From positions 154,528 to 171,128 of the forward strand of contig KN834836.1 in assembly GCA_000827265.1 (NCBI GenBank): 16,601 nt of DNA. Reading direction: 5' to 3'. Position numbers and translations under genes: made by a program. Source of the DNA: Collybiopsis luxurians FD-317 M1. Lineage: Eukaryota; Basidiomycota; Agaricomycetes; Agaricales; Omphalotaceae. Of the stretch, positions 1 through 8,502 are shown piece by piece. Position 1 is the stretch's first letter. Every line of letters begins with the position of its first letter. The notes under the pieces are model-generated. The model was not told the origin of the DNA. It searched no databases and saw nothing but the letters and a program-made list of their open reading frames with translations.

Positions 1-537
1 GTTATCTGGAAGGGCGACAAGCAATTCATGATGCAGAACAAATTCCAATGGGCCCAAGAATACCAGGTTTTCGCATCCCAAAGGTTTCAAGTAAGAAATC
101 AGGGTGAACCCTGGTTGTCGAGTAGTACTGACCCTCTATAACAGGAAGGGGCTCTTGTCGAAGCTGCATCGAACGAGCAGGATATCGCATATAAACAGGA
201 ATGTACTTTTGATCGCCACGCGATCATGCAGCCTCCTAAGTCTGACCCGAGCGGCGTTGATGGTTCTTTCAAAGTTCTCAACGACTACGAAACCACCAAC
301 TTTGCCGTTGCCACTAAAGTGAATGGGGTCTTCAGTGTCATTTACAACACCCCCTCGGCTATCAAAGGACAAATCGCGTTCACTCCGAAAAATGAAGTTC
401 GTGTCTGGTTCGGATTGAGATCGGAGACTAACACTATGGTTACGCACATTACCGGGAATCACATCGATGTCCCGTTTGGAGCGCTGCTTGAGAAAAGCAT
501 CTACTATACAGCAGATGGAGAATGGGCTTTGATTTGA
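1..537 (+). CDS. 3' part of a two-exon gene, unknown function, probably beta-rich protein
   Basis: The reading frame is open from base 1, so the 5' end lies outside the window. Exon 1 (1-90) ends at a GTAAGA donor; a 54-nt intron (91-144) ends in ACAG; exon 2 (145-537) ends at TGA 535-537. The intron is phase 0 and the frame joins cleanly, giving about 160 visible residues. The visible protein is rich in alternating Val/Thr/Asn/Phe stretches, as in a small beta-sandwich, with no membrane helix and few cysteines. I have a weak impression of basidiomycete multi-copy hypothetical proteins with a conserved tryptophan-containing N-terminal block, but cannot name a family. CpG is frequent here (27 in bases 1-480), unlike the rest of the window, and no internal stop is seen, so this is probably a living gene. 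A decayed paralogue tail lies near 1885-1986. Confidence 0.75.
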
Positions 538-550
538 GACCCCGGAGTAT

Positions 551-710
551 TTGTATTACAGCTGCTGCAAATCTTTGTACTGCTTATTCTGTAGGAATGT
601 AACGAGTTCATGTGTTTGGAAGACTAACATCGAGATTCAGTGTTTTTTTAAGAATGGCTTGACCCCGCGTAAGTATTCCCTTATGTGGCGCGCAGTATCC
701 CCAAACCCGA
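551..710 (+). repeat. duplicated 3' flank, copy 1 (matches about 2013-2185)
   Basis: Several short blocks occur in the same order here and after the paralogue tail: the GAGACCC-GGAGT block just after the stop codon, TTTGTACTGCTTATT, the ATG-N-A-CGAG-TCA block, GAATGGCTT, and CCTTATG followed by GCGCAGTA. Spacing differs by small insertions and deletions. This supports an old duplication that included the end of the gene and at least 170 bp downstream. Confidence 0.6.
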
Positions 711-970
711 CTTCGGCTCCTACAATCAGCAAACCGCCCCCCGTGGGGTTCTCATTGGGAACCCCACTCCCTGCAATCCACATGCAAAATGACAGCAAGA
801 AAACGACGAACAGCGACAGAGCGGATCCGAGCTGGATCGCGATGATCAGCAGTTGCATTTCAACCTGCCGTTGGGATTGTGGACTAATTTTACAAAATAG
901 GAAAGAGAGACGCAGCGGCTTCGACGACGCTAACAAATCATAGAATGAGTTAGTGACAACGCCATGATAT

Positions 971-1013
971 CTATCTACCTGTCTAGATAGATCTGTTCAG
1001 GACCTGAACAGAT
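971..1013. repeat. two adjacent small inverted repeats
   Basis: CTATCT at 971-976 pairs with AGATAG at 985-990. Directly next to it, ATCTGTTCAGG (991-1001) pairs with CCTGAACAGAT (1003-1013) around a single base. The second is a perfect 11-bp stem. There is no coding context; it could be the remnant of a small inverted-repeat element. Confidence 0.5.
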
Positions 1014-1193
1014 TCAGTTTATACGCCACAACATTAGCTGTAGAATGCATATGAGAGACATCAATTCAGACTCATAATATCAAAATTAGGTTTTATATAT
1101 ACCTCTTTGAGAAGTAAATGAGATTGTTACCTGGGTATATTGATATAACTGTTCAGGCCAGGTTGAGCATTTCGGACCAATCCCTGCTGGACG

Positions 1194-1201
1194 GCAATCA
1201 G
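1194..1201 (+). repeat. left 8-bp target-site duplication of the hAT element
   Basis: GCAATCAG, identical to 1860-1867. The two copies lie directly against the inverted ends TAGGGCTC and GAGCCCTA. Confidence 0.85.
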
Positions 1202-1859
1202 TAGGGCTCGGTACCGTACCCGTTTACGGGTACGGCCGTATAAAATACAGACCGTATACCGTGTTCATATTGCCAACCCGTACCGTATTTTTCATATCCA
1301 AACTTGTTTACGGTCCGGGTACAGACCGTATACCGTACTGTATACGGTCAATACGGCCATGAAGCACAAAAGCAAAGTTTTAAAATATAATTATGTAAAC
1401 TATTGGAGAAGAATTCCAGCATGTATCAAAAAAGTATAAGAATTACTTCAACGATTCAATCCTTTCCAAATAGCTCTACAACGGCGTTCCGAGCCATACA
1501 CAACTATTCGGCTCGGGCTCAGCCTGAGTCATGTGATCAATACAACATGTGAGTTGATCACATACTATGGTAGCACATCATCAGTGTTATTCACCATATT
1601 CACTGCTCTAGATCTGATCTGCAGACCTCTCTGCAAGCTCTAACAGAGAAGCTGGAAAACCAGGTTGTTGAGGTCAACAAGCGATGATGAATTACAAAGA
1701 AGTACAATAGATACCGTACATCAGACGGTCAAATACAGGTATAACTGTACCGTATGCCGGACCGTATTTTTTTTTCTCTCAAGTTATGCCGGTACGGGTA
1801 CAGAACCGTATATATGGTACCCGCATACTGTCAATGTACGGCTCCGGTTCTGAGCCCTA
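1202..1859. mobile_element. non-autonomous hAT-type element (MITE-like), 658 bp
   Basis: The ends are TAGGGCTC at 1202-1209 and GAGCCCTA at 1852-1859, an inverted pair that continues imperfectly inwards (CTCGGTACCG against CTCAGAACCG when read from each end). The element is flanked by an identical 8-bp direct repeat, GCAATCAG, at 1194-1201 and 1860-1867. An 8-bp target duplication with short TAGGG-type ends is the hallmark of the hAT superfamily. No transposase-like frame is present. Both subterminal regions (about 1210-1355 and 1700-1850) are crowded with CCGTA, TACGG, ACCGTATA and GGTACGGGT motifs in both orientations, as expected for transposase-binding repeats; the middle, about 1360-1690, is unremarkable. 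Mobilisation would need an autonomous relative elsewhere. Confidence 0.85.
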
Positions 1860-1867
1860 GCAATCAG
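1860..1867 (+). repeat. right 8-bp target-site duplication of the hAT element
   Basis: GCAATCAG, identical to 1194-1201. A further ACGGCAATC follows at 1868-1876 and also precedes the left copy (1191-1199), so the target site itself was locally repetitive. Confidence 0.85.
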
Positions 1868-1884
1868 ACGGCAATCTGCTACCT

Positions 1885-1986
1885 TCTTCGCTATAGTACA
1901 TATAGTTAGATTCACAGAGATATCGAGAGAAGGATACCAGAGAAATCCTCTATGACGCTGATGGGAAATGGAACTTGCTTGGCTGA
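1885..1986 (+). pseudogene. decayed paralogue of the gene at 1-537, C-terminal end only
   Basis: In the frame ending at TGA 1984-1986 the last codons read REILYDADGKWNLLG, which aligns with KSIYYTADGEWALI just before the stop of the gene at 1-537. The sequence after the stop also matches (GAGACCC-GGAGT). The frame stays open back to about 1870 but similarity fades upstream, and beyond the hAT element (before 1194) I find no clear N-terminal half. It is therefore a relic of a tandem or local duplicate whose upstream part is lost or too diverged, with the hAT element inserted close to the surviving tail. Confidence 0.6.
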
Positions 1987-2012
1987 GACCCTGGAGTTGT
2001 TGGATGACAGCT

Positions 2013-2185
2013 TCTGTAGGCTTATCCTTGTACAACTTTTGTACTGCTTATTTTGTAAAAATGCATCGAGCTCACGATTTAAGAAAGTTCATATTGAGAA
2101 TGGCTTTATGTAACACCATTTTTCCCGCAAGAAGTGTTTTCATCTGACAGTAAGACCTTATGCGGGGCGCAGTACCTCGGGATTC
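2013..2185 (+). repeat. duplicated 3' flank, copy 2 (matches about 551-710)
   Basis: Ordered short blocks shared with 551-710: TTTGTACTGCTTATT (2038-2052), the CATCGAG block, GAATGGCTT, and CCTTATGCGGGGCGCAGTA near 2157-2175. The two copies differ by many substitutions and small gaps, so the duplication is old. Confidence 0.6.
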
Positions 2186-2186
2186 C

Positions 2187-3255
2187 ACAACTGATTGTTG
2201 TCTTGCGGAAAACTTAGAGCCATCCAGATGTTTGTGTTCATCACATTCAATGATAAATACCTATGCAGTCGCAAGCGAGAAACAAAAACATGACACAAGA
2301 AACATTAAGTAGTGGAATTCATTGCCCTTGCGCTGCATAGTCCGAATACAAGCCCTCACGTCTGCACAATCATCCACATTTACCCTTTAAACATTGTGCC
2401 ATTCTCTAAGCTCACATGTCCGGCGTTCACCTATGACAATGTATCGAACCTACTCACAGTTCAGAGGAATAGAACTGAAGTTGGACCGAGTACAGGGAAG
2501 CGTTCCGAGGTCTGAGAGAGAGAGTAGATGGGGGAAAATTGTCTATCTTCTAGTGTCAAGTAAAATCTACTATATATACTAATATGGTAGTGGTAGTAAC
2601 ATGGCATACAGGGGAAGTACATCCAAGTAAAACTCGACCGCAAACGACGGTGGAGTGTTAATCTGTTCAGTATCTAAATTAAGTAATGGAATATCCTAAT
2701 TAGTCTAATTAATGATTGAGGCACTGTTGCCCATGGAATAGCTATAGTCCAAGTTCACCAAAGTGGTGAACTTGTCAGGCTTCATGCGCAGGAGCGCAGG
2801 AAGCGTGACACCCCCTCTCCACTGAAAAAGAAAACTGTGGGGAAAGGATATAGGATAACCAAGAAATGGGACAGAATCTAATAGGAAAAGTATGAAGGAG
2901 CATAGTACGAAGTAATAGGAGATCAATCTTGTGAAACAAAAACAGGGACATGTGGGTTATGCAAGATATAACATAAAAGGCAAAAACCACGCAGAAACAC
3001 TATACACACCACCATGACCTTGATTGAAACCAAATCCGCATTTACATACCACTTGACCCAGTATGAAACTGCAGTGGTTGCATGGGAGAAGACCCCAACA
3101 ATTTGGAAAAGTTGTCAATGCTGCTATGGGCCTATAACAATTTGGAATGCATTTGAAGAGTCACCAGAGATCTTGAACAAACATGAGCCTTCCCCACTAA
3201 TGCATATGACCATGTTTGACAAATTGAACCATCCCTTCTCTGATATCTCCCCAGT
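2187..3255. other. non-coding stretch, transition to CpG-poor sequence
   Basis: No supported gene. Short open frames of 60-80 codons on both strands lack introns, context and recognisable motifs. CpG is still present up to about 2650 and becomes very rare afterwards. A 10-bp stem (AAGTTCACCA pairing with TGGTGAACTT) with a 3-base loop lies at 2751-2773. An upstream exon of the relic at 3256-3600 may lie near 3014-3253, where CTCCCCAG (3246-3253) could be its splice acceptor. Confidence 0.4.
2751..2773. repeat. small perfect inverted repeat
   Basis: AAGTTCACCA (2751-2760) is the reverse complement of TGGTGAACTT (2764-2773), separated by three bases. It has no T-run and no adjacent gene end, so a terminator role is not supported. 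Confidence 0.5.
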
Positions 3256-3600
3256 GCAGAGTTAGCTTCTGCAATCAGATGGGACCAAACACTTCTCAGG
3301 CTATATGCTGGCAGAAGGCTGAACCCTATCACTATTTTTGAGGAGGGGAACTGTGTTGCGCAGACCCAGGTCATTGTCTATTTTTGGGACAACTGGTATG
3401 CATACCAGTATAAGGTTGTGGACTGTACTGACCTCTTTCAAAGCTTCATCACACATGGTTCAATGTGAGATGCCATTGAGACCATCAACAACTACTGGGA
3501 CAATGATCCCACTGAGGACATTTTCAATTGTGCATGGTACAGACCCAGGCACAGTGTGAGAGAACATTCAACAGGTGTATGGATGTGGAGAAGGCAATAG
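3256..3600 (+). pseudogene. unassigned coding relic, plus strand
   Basis: The frame GCA-GAG-TTA starting at 3256 runs 114 codons to TAG 3598-3600 with one internal TGA at 3466-3468. The composition is that of a real protein: an EEGN segment, a stretch rich in aromatic residues (YFWDNWYAYQYK), then NNYWDNDPTEDIFNCAWYRP. The internal TGA fits the CGA to TGA decay seen in neighbouring relics. CTCCCCAG at 3246-3253 looks like a splice acceptor, so this may be a last exon; an upstream exon could lie in 3014-3240 but I cannot fix it. I do not recognise the family. It converges on the minus-strand KDZ relic, whose recognisable part stops near 3640, so the junction near 3600-3640 may be where one element cut into the other. 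Confidence 0.4.
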
Positions 3601-3639
3601 GGGAGGCATGTGAAATGTTTGCAAAGCCACTAGGGCTGC

Positions 3640-5189
3640 TGATGGCTTTGTGGTCATTGCAATTAGACTGAGGGTCTGGGAGACATTTATCAAACTTCTC
3701 AACATGCCGCTGGTGTGCAACTGGGTCTCAGAAGTAAGCACTGCCCACAGTTAGCCTGGGATCTTGGGCCTCAGAAGATGCATTCAGGTGAACAGCCTTC
3801 ATGTTACCATCCATGGTTGTGAAGAGCTTATAGATCCACCTAAATTGCAAATTGTTAGTAAATTTGGCTTAAAGAAGAATACAACAAGTACACACTTTTT
3901 TTCAGGTGCCAATGACTGCCAGTCTGCAGGAAGGTTCACACTAGGAGACGGACATGCAGGACACTTGACAGCCAAGTCCCTGGCTCCCACAGAAGCTAAA
4001 CCATCAGATGAATGCCCATATCCCTGTTGTTTGATCAGATGAACACAATGCCATTCTCTGACCATTCTTCTCATCTCCTGAATTCTAGACTAGGAGAAAA
4101 ACAAACAAAGAAAATGTCAGAAGACCAAAAATAATGACCACACTTATGGAAGGAATAGAAGTTCCTGTATTATCAGTCATTCATTCTAACATATGGTACA
4201 TCTCATCAACAGAAACCTTAGACATGAAGCTTAGAAGCTGAAACTGTTCAAGAAGCTCAAAAGAGCCCACAGTTTGGGGGTTTCTGACAGTCGCAGGCCA
4301 AAGACAGGCTCCGAGGAGCTGTTCTCATAGCAGAAGGGTTTGATGGCAGTGGCATACTTTGACAGCCAGTGGGTGAATACCTGTCACATCAAGTGCAACT
4401 AGTGTCTCTGCTTGTGAAGGTACTAAGCAAGGTTGATCAGGTGAATGACCACCAAGATGGAGCACAAGGCCCAAACTTTGAAGGCTGCACCTTGTAAAGA
4501 AAGAACTGGTCCATACCTGGGTATTGAGAATAGGAAAAGTCAATGAGAGCATGTGCTTGAGGAAGCACAAATTGACCTATGTGGACTTCATGAAATGGAA
4601 GGAAAGCATGTAAACATAGGATGCAGTCTTGACAGTACATGTTCCCAAACTGATAACAAGTAACACATTGATACTGTGGGATGCCATCTCCAAACATTCT
4701 ACTGCAAGTACACTGCTGACTGTTTGAGCCTAATCCCTCATGGCATAAGAGTGTTTGGACATAGAGGTTCCAGTATGGTTTCCAAATAGTGAGCTCCTAA
4801 GACAGTGTCAAAAAAAATACTAGTCGGAGGTGAGTTCAGAATGCACATTACACAATATTCCACCTTCAGTTGCCAACACCTCACCCTGTGGGAGGTCAGG
4901 ATTGGGCTCTTCTATGTTCTTGTTGCAATTGAAGGAGTAGGTGACAGTGGAAGAATCCCCCATTGCTTGTTTGTGGACCTGATAATTGACAGAGAATTGG
5001 AATAAAGGAGGAGGGTTGAGCTGAGGTTGAGAGCAAGGGTCACTCTTCTGAGTTTTGAGTGCACTGATGAGTGGCAGAGAAGTTGATATGACAATGGGTG
5101 ATTGTAGTTGAAGCTCTGTCATCAGTGTCTTCCTCCTTGCAAATGCAGATGCCTGCTTGATTTTGGGTGTGCCTCTTGTGTTTTGACAT
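3640..5189 (-). pseudogene. KDZ transposase relic (CxC2 cysteine cluster plus start of the transposase domain), truncated
   Basis: The minus strand reads the N-terminal half of a Kyakuja-Dileera-Zisupton transposase. A likely start is ATG 5189-5187. Around 4740-4590 there is a cysteine cluster (CTCSRM, then CVTC, CQDC and HAFLPFHE); after a 70-nt intron (4586-4517) comes LGLVLHLGGHSPDQPC and then LDVTGIHPLAVKVCHCH, the pattern of the CxC2 domain found with KDZ transposases. After it follow LLGACLWPAT, an intron (4141-4090), the VKCPACPSPSVNLPADW block, an intron (3895-3840, with ACTAAC) and FTTMDGNMKAVHL, which probably holds the first catalytic Asp. Similarity ends at CNDHKA (about 3661-3644); the rest of the catalytic core is missing. 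In-frame TGA stops lie at 4327-4325, 4183-4181 and 3730-3728, and frameshifts affect the region 5100-4740. It cannot be functional. Confidence 0.85.
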
Positions 5190-5474
5190 GACTGGACTGA
5201 GCAAAGTAAATGATGTTTGGAACAAGATTCAAGTCATGCATTCTGATAACTGATGTGGATAAGATAAGATAAGAAAGGAGAATGCAAATTTTGCTTAAGT
5301 CTCACTATCAAGCATACGTATGTGGAGTATGGATTAATATATTAACAAAGCACTAAGCTACTAGCTCACAGCAAGTGAAAAACAACAATGATGAGCAAAA
5401 TAACTACCACTAAGAGTGAATGGTCAAGAACAAAATACCAATTGAGCCATGCCACAATGCAGGGATCTGGTTCA

Positions 5475-6799
5475 TCACAAATGAAGACATTGCTGGGGGT
5501 TCACATTGGCCATGATTTCCTCAATAAAGTCAAGGTAGTGTTTACTGGGATTTTTATTGATAAACTCAAGCCAGTCATCATTGAATTTGACAGTTTGAGG
5601 ATATGACCATCTAAAGTACTCAACAAGGCATTTTTCAGGAGGACCCATTGGATTGTATGTATTGTACTGTGGTGGCATGGCATAGACAATGTAGAAGTTG
5701 CTTGGAACAATGTTGTGGAGATCCCAGAAAAGCATTGCTTCTGTCAGCTCAACATGCCAGTTGGATTCCAAGGAAAGGTCTCGAATGTGATCCTTTCTTG
5801 TGGTGTACTCCACTGCCAGCAACTTGGCAATTCTCTGATAATAGAGTGAGTGCAAAGTGAGGAAATGTATAGCCAATGGACCACTTACATGTCTGAACAT
5901 ATTGATCCCTTCTGTAAGAAGTGGTGGACTGATTAGACCTTTGGTCAAGTGAATATGAAGCAAGGTAGTCTTGAGAAAACCTGGTTAGTAGATGGGTATT
6001 ACATTGCTAGTAATAGACTGTACCTTTTGATAAGCAACTAGGGTCAAGGTTATGATAGTGTTCTGCTGCTGCAGCATTTTGGGGGTGTAGCAAAAATTGA
6101 TATTGTCACTGAACAAATCTCCCAGTCCTTGGTCTATGACAGAATTGAACTCAAGTACATTAGGGAAGAAATAATCTGACAGCTGGTGAGATTGGTTGTG
6201 AGGGACTTTGCAACCAGGTGGAATATCTTCAGGGAAGCACCAGAGCCAGCAGTTGACAGCATCACATAGATACTCAGCTTTCTGACCTGCTCGTACAGCA
6301 GCAGCATATGATACCAACATATGCTCAAGCAGTGATAGGTGATGGTCAAAGTCCTCACCAAAATGTGCCTTCTTGGCTGAGGGAATCTACAGAGACATCT
6401 TGAAAAGAACAAAAGTAATTGGGTAGGAGCCTATCTCAGGGTGCAGAACAAAATTGAGTGTGTCATTGCAATTGCTGGACTCTGTCAGTGGGTTATCAAT
6501 CAACTTGAGTACTTTTTAAAATCTCTTCTTAGATTTCTGCTCATCAGGCTGGATCTAAGTTAGAACATTATCAGAGTAAAATGTTAAAACATTAACCTAC
6601 ATGATTATATTGAATAATGGGAATGCCCAGGGTGTGGTTCAGAAAGCATGAAACACCATAGTATTGCATTGCAGAGGACAAGGTGGAGGAGAGTTTGGAT
6701 GGGGACTATTTGTAAGATGGCTTCTAGTTCCTTAGATTATTCTCACACTGAACCATGTTGAATAACTTATACTTACATACTATTGTGGCTGCTAGTCAT
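5475..6799 (-). pseudogene. unrecognised multi-exon gene relic, minus strand
   Basis: A coherent coding pattern runs on the minus strand from a possible ATG at 6799-6797 to TGA 5477-5475. A first intron may span 6776-6724 (GTAAGT to CTAG). Another, less certain, lies near 6600-6559. A clear one is 6023-5970 (54 nt, GTACAG, CTAAC branch site, CAAG acceptor), joining LVAYQK to TTLLHIHLTK in frame. The largest exon (5969-5475) encodes about 164 residues rich in aromatic amino acids, without membrane helices. Conserved-looking blocks include CWLWCFPEDIPPGCK, YYQRIAKLLAVEYTTRKDHI and NPSKHYLDFIEEIM. In-frame stops at 6641-6639 (TGA), 6518-6516 (TAA) and 6389-6387 (TAG) all fit C to T change, though the last could hide a missed intron. 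I cannot assign a family. It lies upstream of the KDZ relic on the same strand and may belong to the same or another element. Confidence 0.55.
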
Positions 6800-7684
6800 C
6801 TTGCAGTCTGAACCTTAATTTAATCAAAAATAATCACAAAAATAGTGAATTTTTTTGGGCTGTTACAGGAAACACAGTTGCAGCTATTTCAAACAAGATT
6901 GAGGTGCAAATAGATTACTTTCTGGTTGATAAAGGCAAGGTGACACTTAAATCAGAACACTCTATCAACATCTATTGAAAATAGAATTCATCAGAGTGCA
7001 AGATCATGGAATAAGCAAGCAACCAACACACCTGAAACTTGGCTACACCTCAACTCATTGCATCTGCTACTTCTCCATGAGAACCAGTGCATCTCCATGG
7101 TAAAGAGCCAAGTAAATCAATCTGGCCATTAATAGACAAAACATACTCAAGACTAATGGACAGAACCTACATGTTGGGCTTCCATGAGAGCCTTGCAAGG
7201 TAAGACAGCTTTGTCAGGTAGCCTTTGATATGTGCCACTCATTCTTGAGAGGTTAATGAGAGATACCAAAATGCAAAAGCCTTGTGCTCAACCAACTGTT
7301 TTCTCTTCTGCAAAATGCAGTCGATGCAACAATGGAAGCAATGGCAGCATATCCAGGCTTGGCCCTTTGGAGTAAACTGATATGGACTTTAGACACTCAG
7401 CGGTGGATTCATTGAACAGAAATTGAAATATCATATGTACCTTTTCTTTTGTCAAGCCATATGGGTGGGTGAACCAATGTCCTGGTTCAAGGAGTGAATG
7501 GGCACTAATCTTTTGTTATTGGCTAGTTTCAGCTACTATATGTTACAGCAGCCTGAGGGAAAACATATGTGCAGACTTGGACCAGAGCAAGTTAACTCAC
7601 TCTCATACACTCATCAGAACCACCCTGGATACATATACTCACTTTCAATATAACTTCTAATATGTGTCTGTACCATTAGAAGGA
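6800..7684. other. no gene assigned
   Basis: CpG-poor, moderately AT-rich sequence. The minus strand has a few longer open stretches interrupted by stops (for example around 7410-6850), which might be further element remains, but no motif is recognised and no splice structure can be built. Nothing else is supported. Confidence 0.4.
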
Positions 7685-7965
7685 TTCATTTGACCCACTT
7701 TGAGCCATCTATCTTGCTTCAGCACTGCCTCACCTCTCAGCTTGACTTGCAGAACTTGAACACCATATGACTGCTCTTAAAAACTGCAGGAACAATATCT
7801 CTCATGAACTCCCAGTCTCCAGTACAAAAATGGGCCAGAAGGAAAAGGTCAGATCATATTACTATACTTTGAACCTGACTCCAAGTACATATCAATATTA
7901 GTATCAACCTTTTGGTCATCTTGGACTCAAGCACTTCAGGAAAACTAGTGAACTCACTTTGAATA
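7685..7965 (+). repeat. diverged tandem duplication, unit 1 (uninterrupted copy)
   Basis: This unit aligns with a second copy starting about 345 bp downstream. Shared blocks in order: TGACCCA, GACTTGCAGAACT, TTAAAA-CT-CA, a TATCTC block, CTCC-STA-AAAAATGG, AAAGGTCAGA, CCAAGTAC and a CAACCTTT/GACCTTT block. The second copy is split by the Tc1-like element between TTAAAAGC and its TA target, so this unit preserves the likely pre-insertion arrangement. It has no coding sense that I can see. Confidence 0.6.
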
Positions 7966-8024
7966 CCTGCATTACTTCTGAGTGCAACCTCAGGTATGCA
8001 TCAGCACTCTTCAAAGGTTGTTTC

Positions 8025-8123
8025 TGGCCCTTTCTGACCCATACTATTTGTCTGTAGTGCCACTTTACTTTCTCAATTGGACTTGCAGAACTCAAATGCT
8101 GCACAATCAGTCTTTAAAAGCTA
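8025..8123 (+). repeat. diverged tandem duplication, unit 2, left part
   Basis: It matches about 7685-7782 of unit 1 (TGACCCA, GGACTTGCAGAACT, CTTTAAAAGC). It stops at the TA target (8122-8123) of the Tc1-like element and resumes at 11276 on the other side. Confidence 0.6.
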
Positions 8124-8154
8124 CAGTTGAGGACAGTCAAAGGTGACAAATTTT
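8124..8154 (+). repeat. left terminal inverted repeat of the Tc1-like element
   Basis: 31 bp; the reverse complement of 11245-11275 matches at 30 of 31 positions. The sole difference is T at 8144, where the right end retains a CpG, consistent with CpG to TpG change. Confidence 0.92.
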
Positions 8155-8280
8155 TTACTTAGGTAATTCACTGGCCAGGTGAAACTGGATGTCAGGGTTT
8201 TTTGTATTTTATAGATCTATAGACACAAATGAAGCATCCCTATGAGCTGATTCTCTGAATTCTCAAATTTGCCCTTCAGA

Positions 8281-8302
8281 CTGCCAAAATTTGGCCATTC
8301 CT
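8281..8302. repeat. left copy of a near-palindromic subterminal motif
   Basis: CTGCCAAAATTTGGCCATTC plus two bases; 21 of 22 positions match 11116-11137. The core TGCCAAAATTTGGCCA is almost self-complementary. It lies 157 bp inside the left end of the Tc1-like element, a position where transposase or accessory binding sites often occur. Confidence 0.6.
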
Positions 8303-8502
8303 CCAAAAAAATTGCAAAAAAAATTAAAAAATGTGGAAAGTACTTCTTTCGCTGAGCTGAGCCAATTGCAATAATAAAAAAGATATTGAATCTGTCTAGA
8401 ATCCTGTATACAAAAATGGTAATATTTACATGTGACTGTGGCAAGCGTACATGCATTCCCACTGAAGTCTTCAATTCCTCCAGATATTCCACTCTCTGAA
8501 CT

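Larger units (their letters stand above)
538..1193. other. intergenic stretch with duplicated 3' flank and two small hairpins
   Basis: No gene is assigned. The first part (about 538-710) resembles the sequence after the decayed paralogue tail (about 1987-2185), so it is probably a 3' untranslated or flanking region copied together with the gene. Two adjacent inverted repeats lie at 971-990 and 991-1013. Overlapping open frames exist on both strands around 551-943; the minus one would encode a short protein with one hydrophobic helix, but it has no ATG at its beginning and no supporting context. Confidence 0.5.

Noticed and set aside
637..936. Minus-strand open frame with a hydrophobic helix (possible small membrane protein)
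   Set aside because: The frame does not begin with ATG (the first in-frame ATG comes about 25 codons later), a plus-strand frame is open over the same bases, and part of it lies in the duplicated 3' flank, where the other copy does not keep the frame.
3764..4042. Plus-strand 92-codon frame
   Set aside because: It is antisense to KDZ exons 3 and 4, which carry clear family blocks on the minus strand.
4820..5122. Minus-strand 100-codon frame as a separate gene
   Set aside because: It lies between the probable KDZ start and the CxC2 exon and is better read as part of the decayed KDZ N-terminal region.
3600..6800. TET/JBP dioxygenase gene associated with the KDZ element
   Set aside because: I looked for an HxD...H iron-binding pattern with a following arginine in the minus-strand relics because KDZ and TET/JBP genes co-occur in mushrooms; none was visible.
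7469..7660. Plus-strand 63-codon frame
   Set aside because: It begins with a Cys/Trp/Ser-rich low-information sequence and has no neighbours, introns or repeats supporting it.
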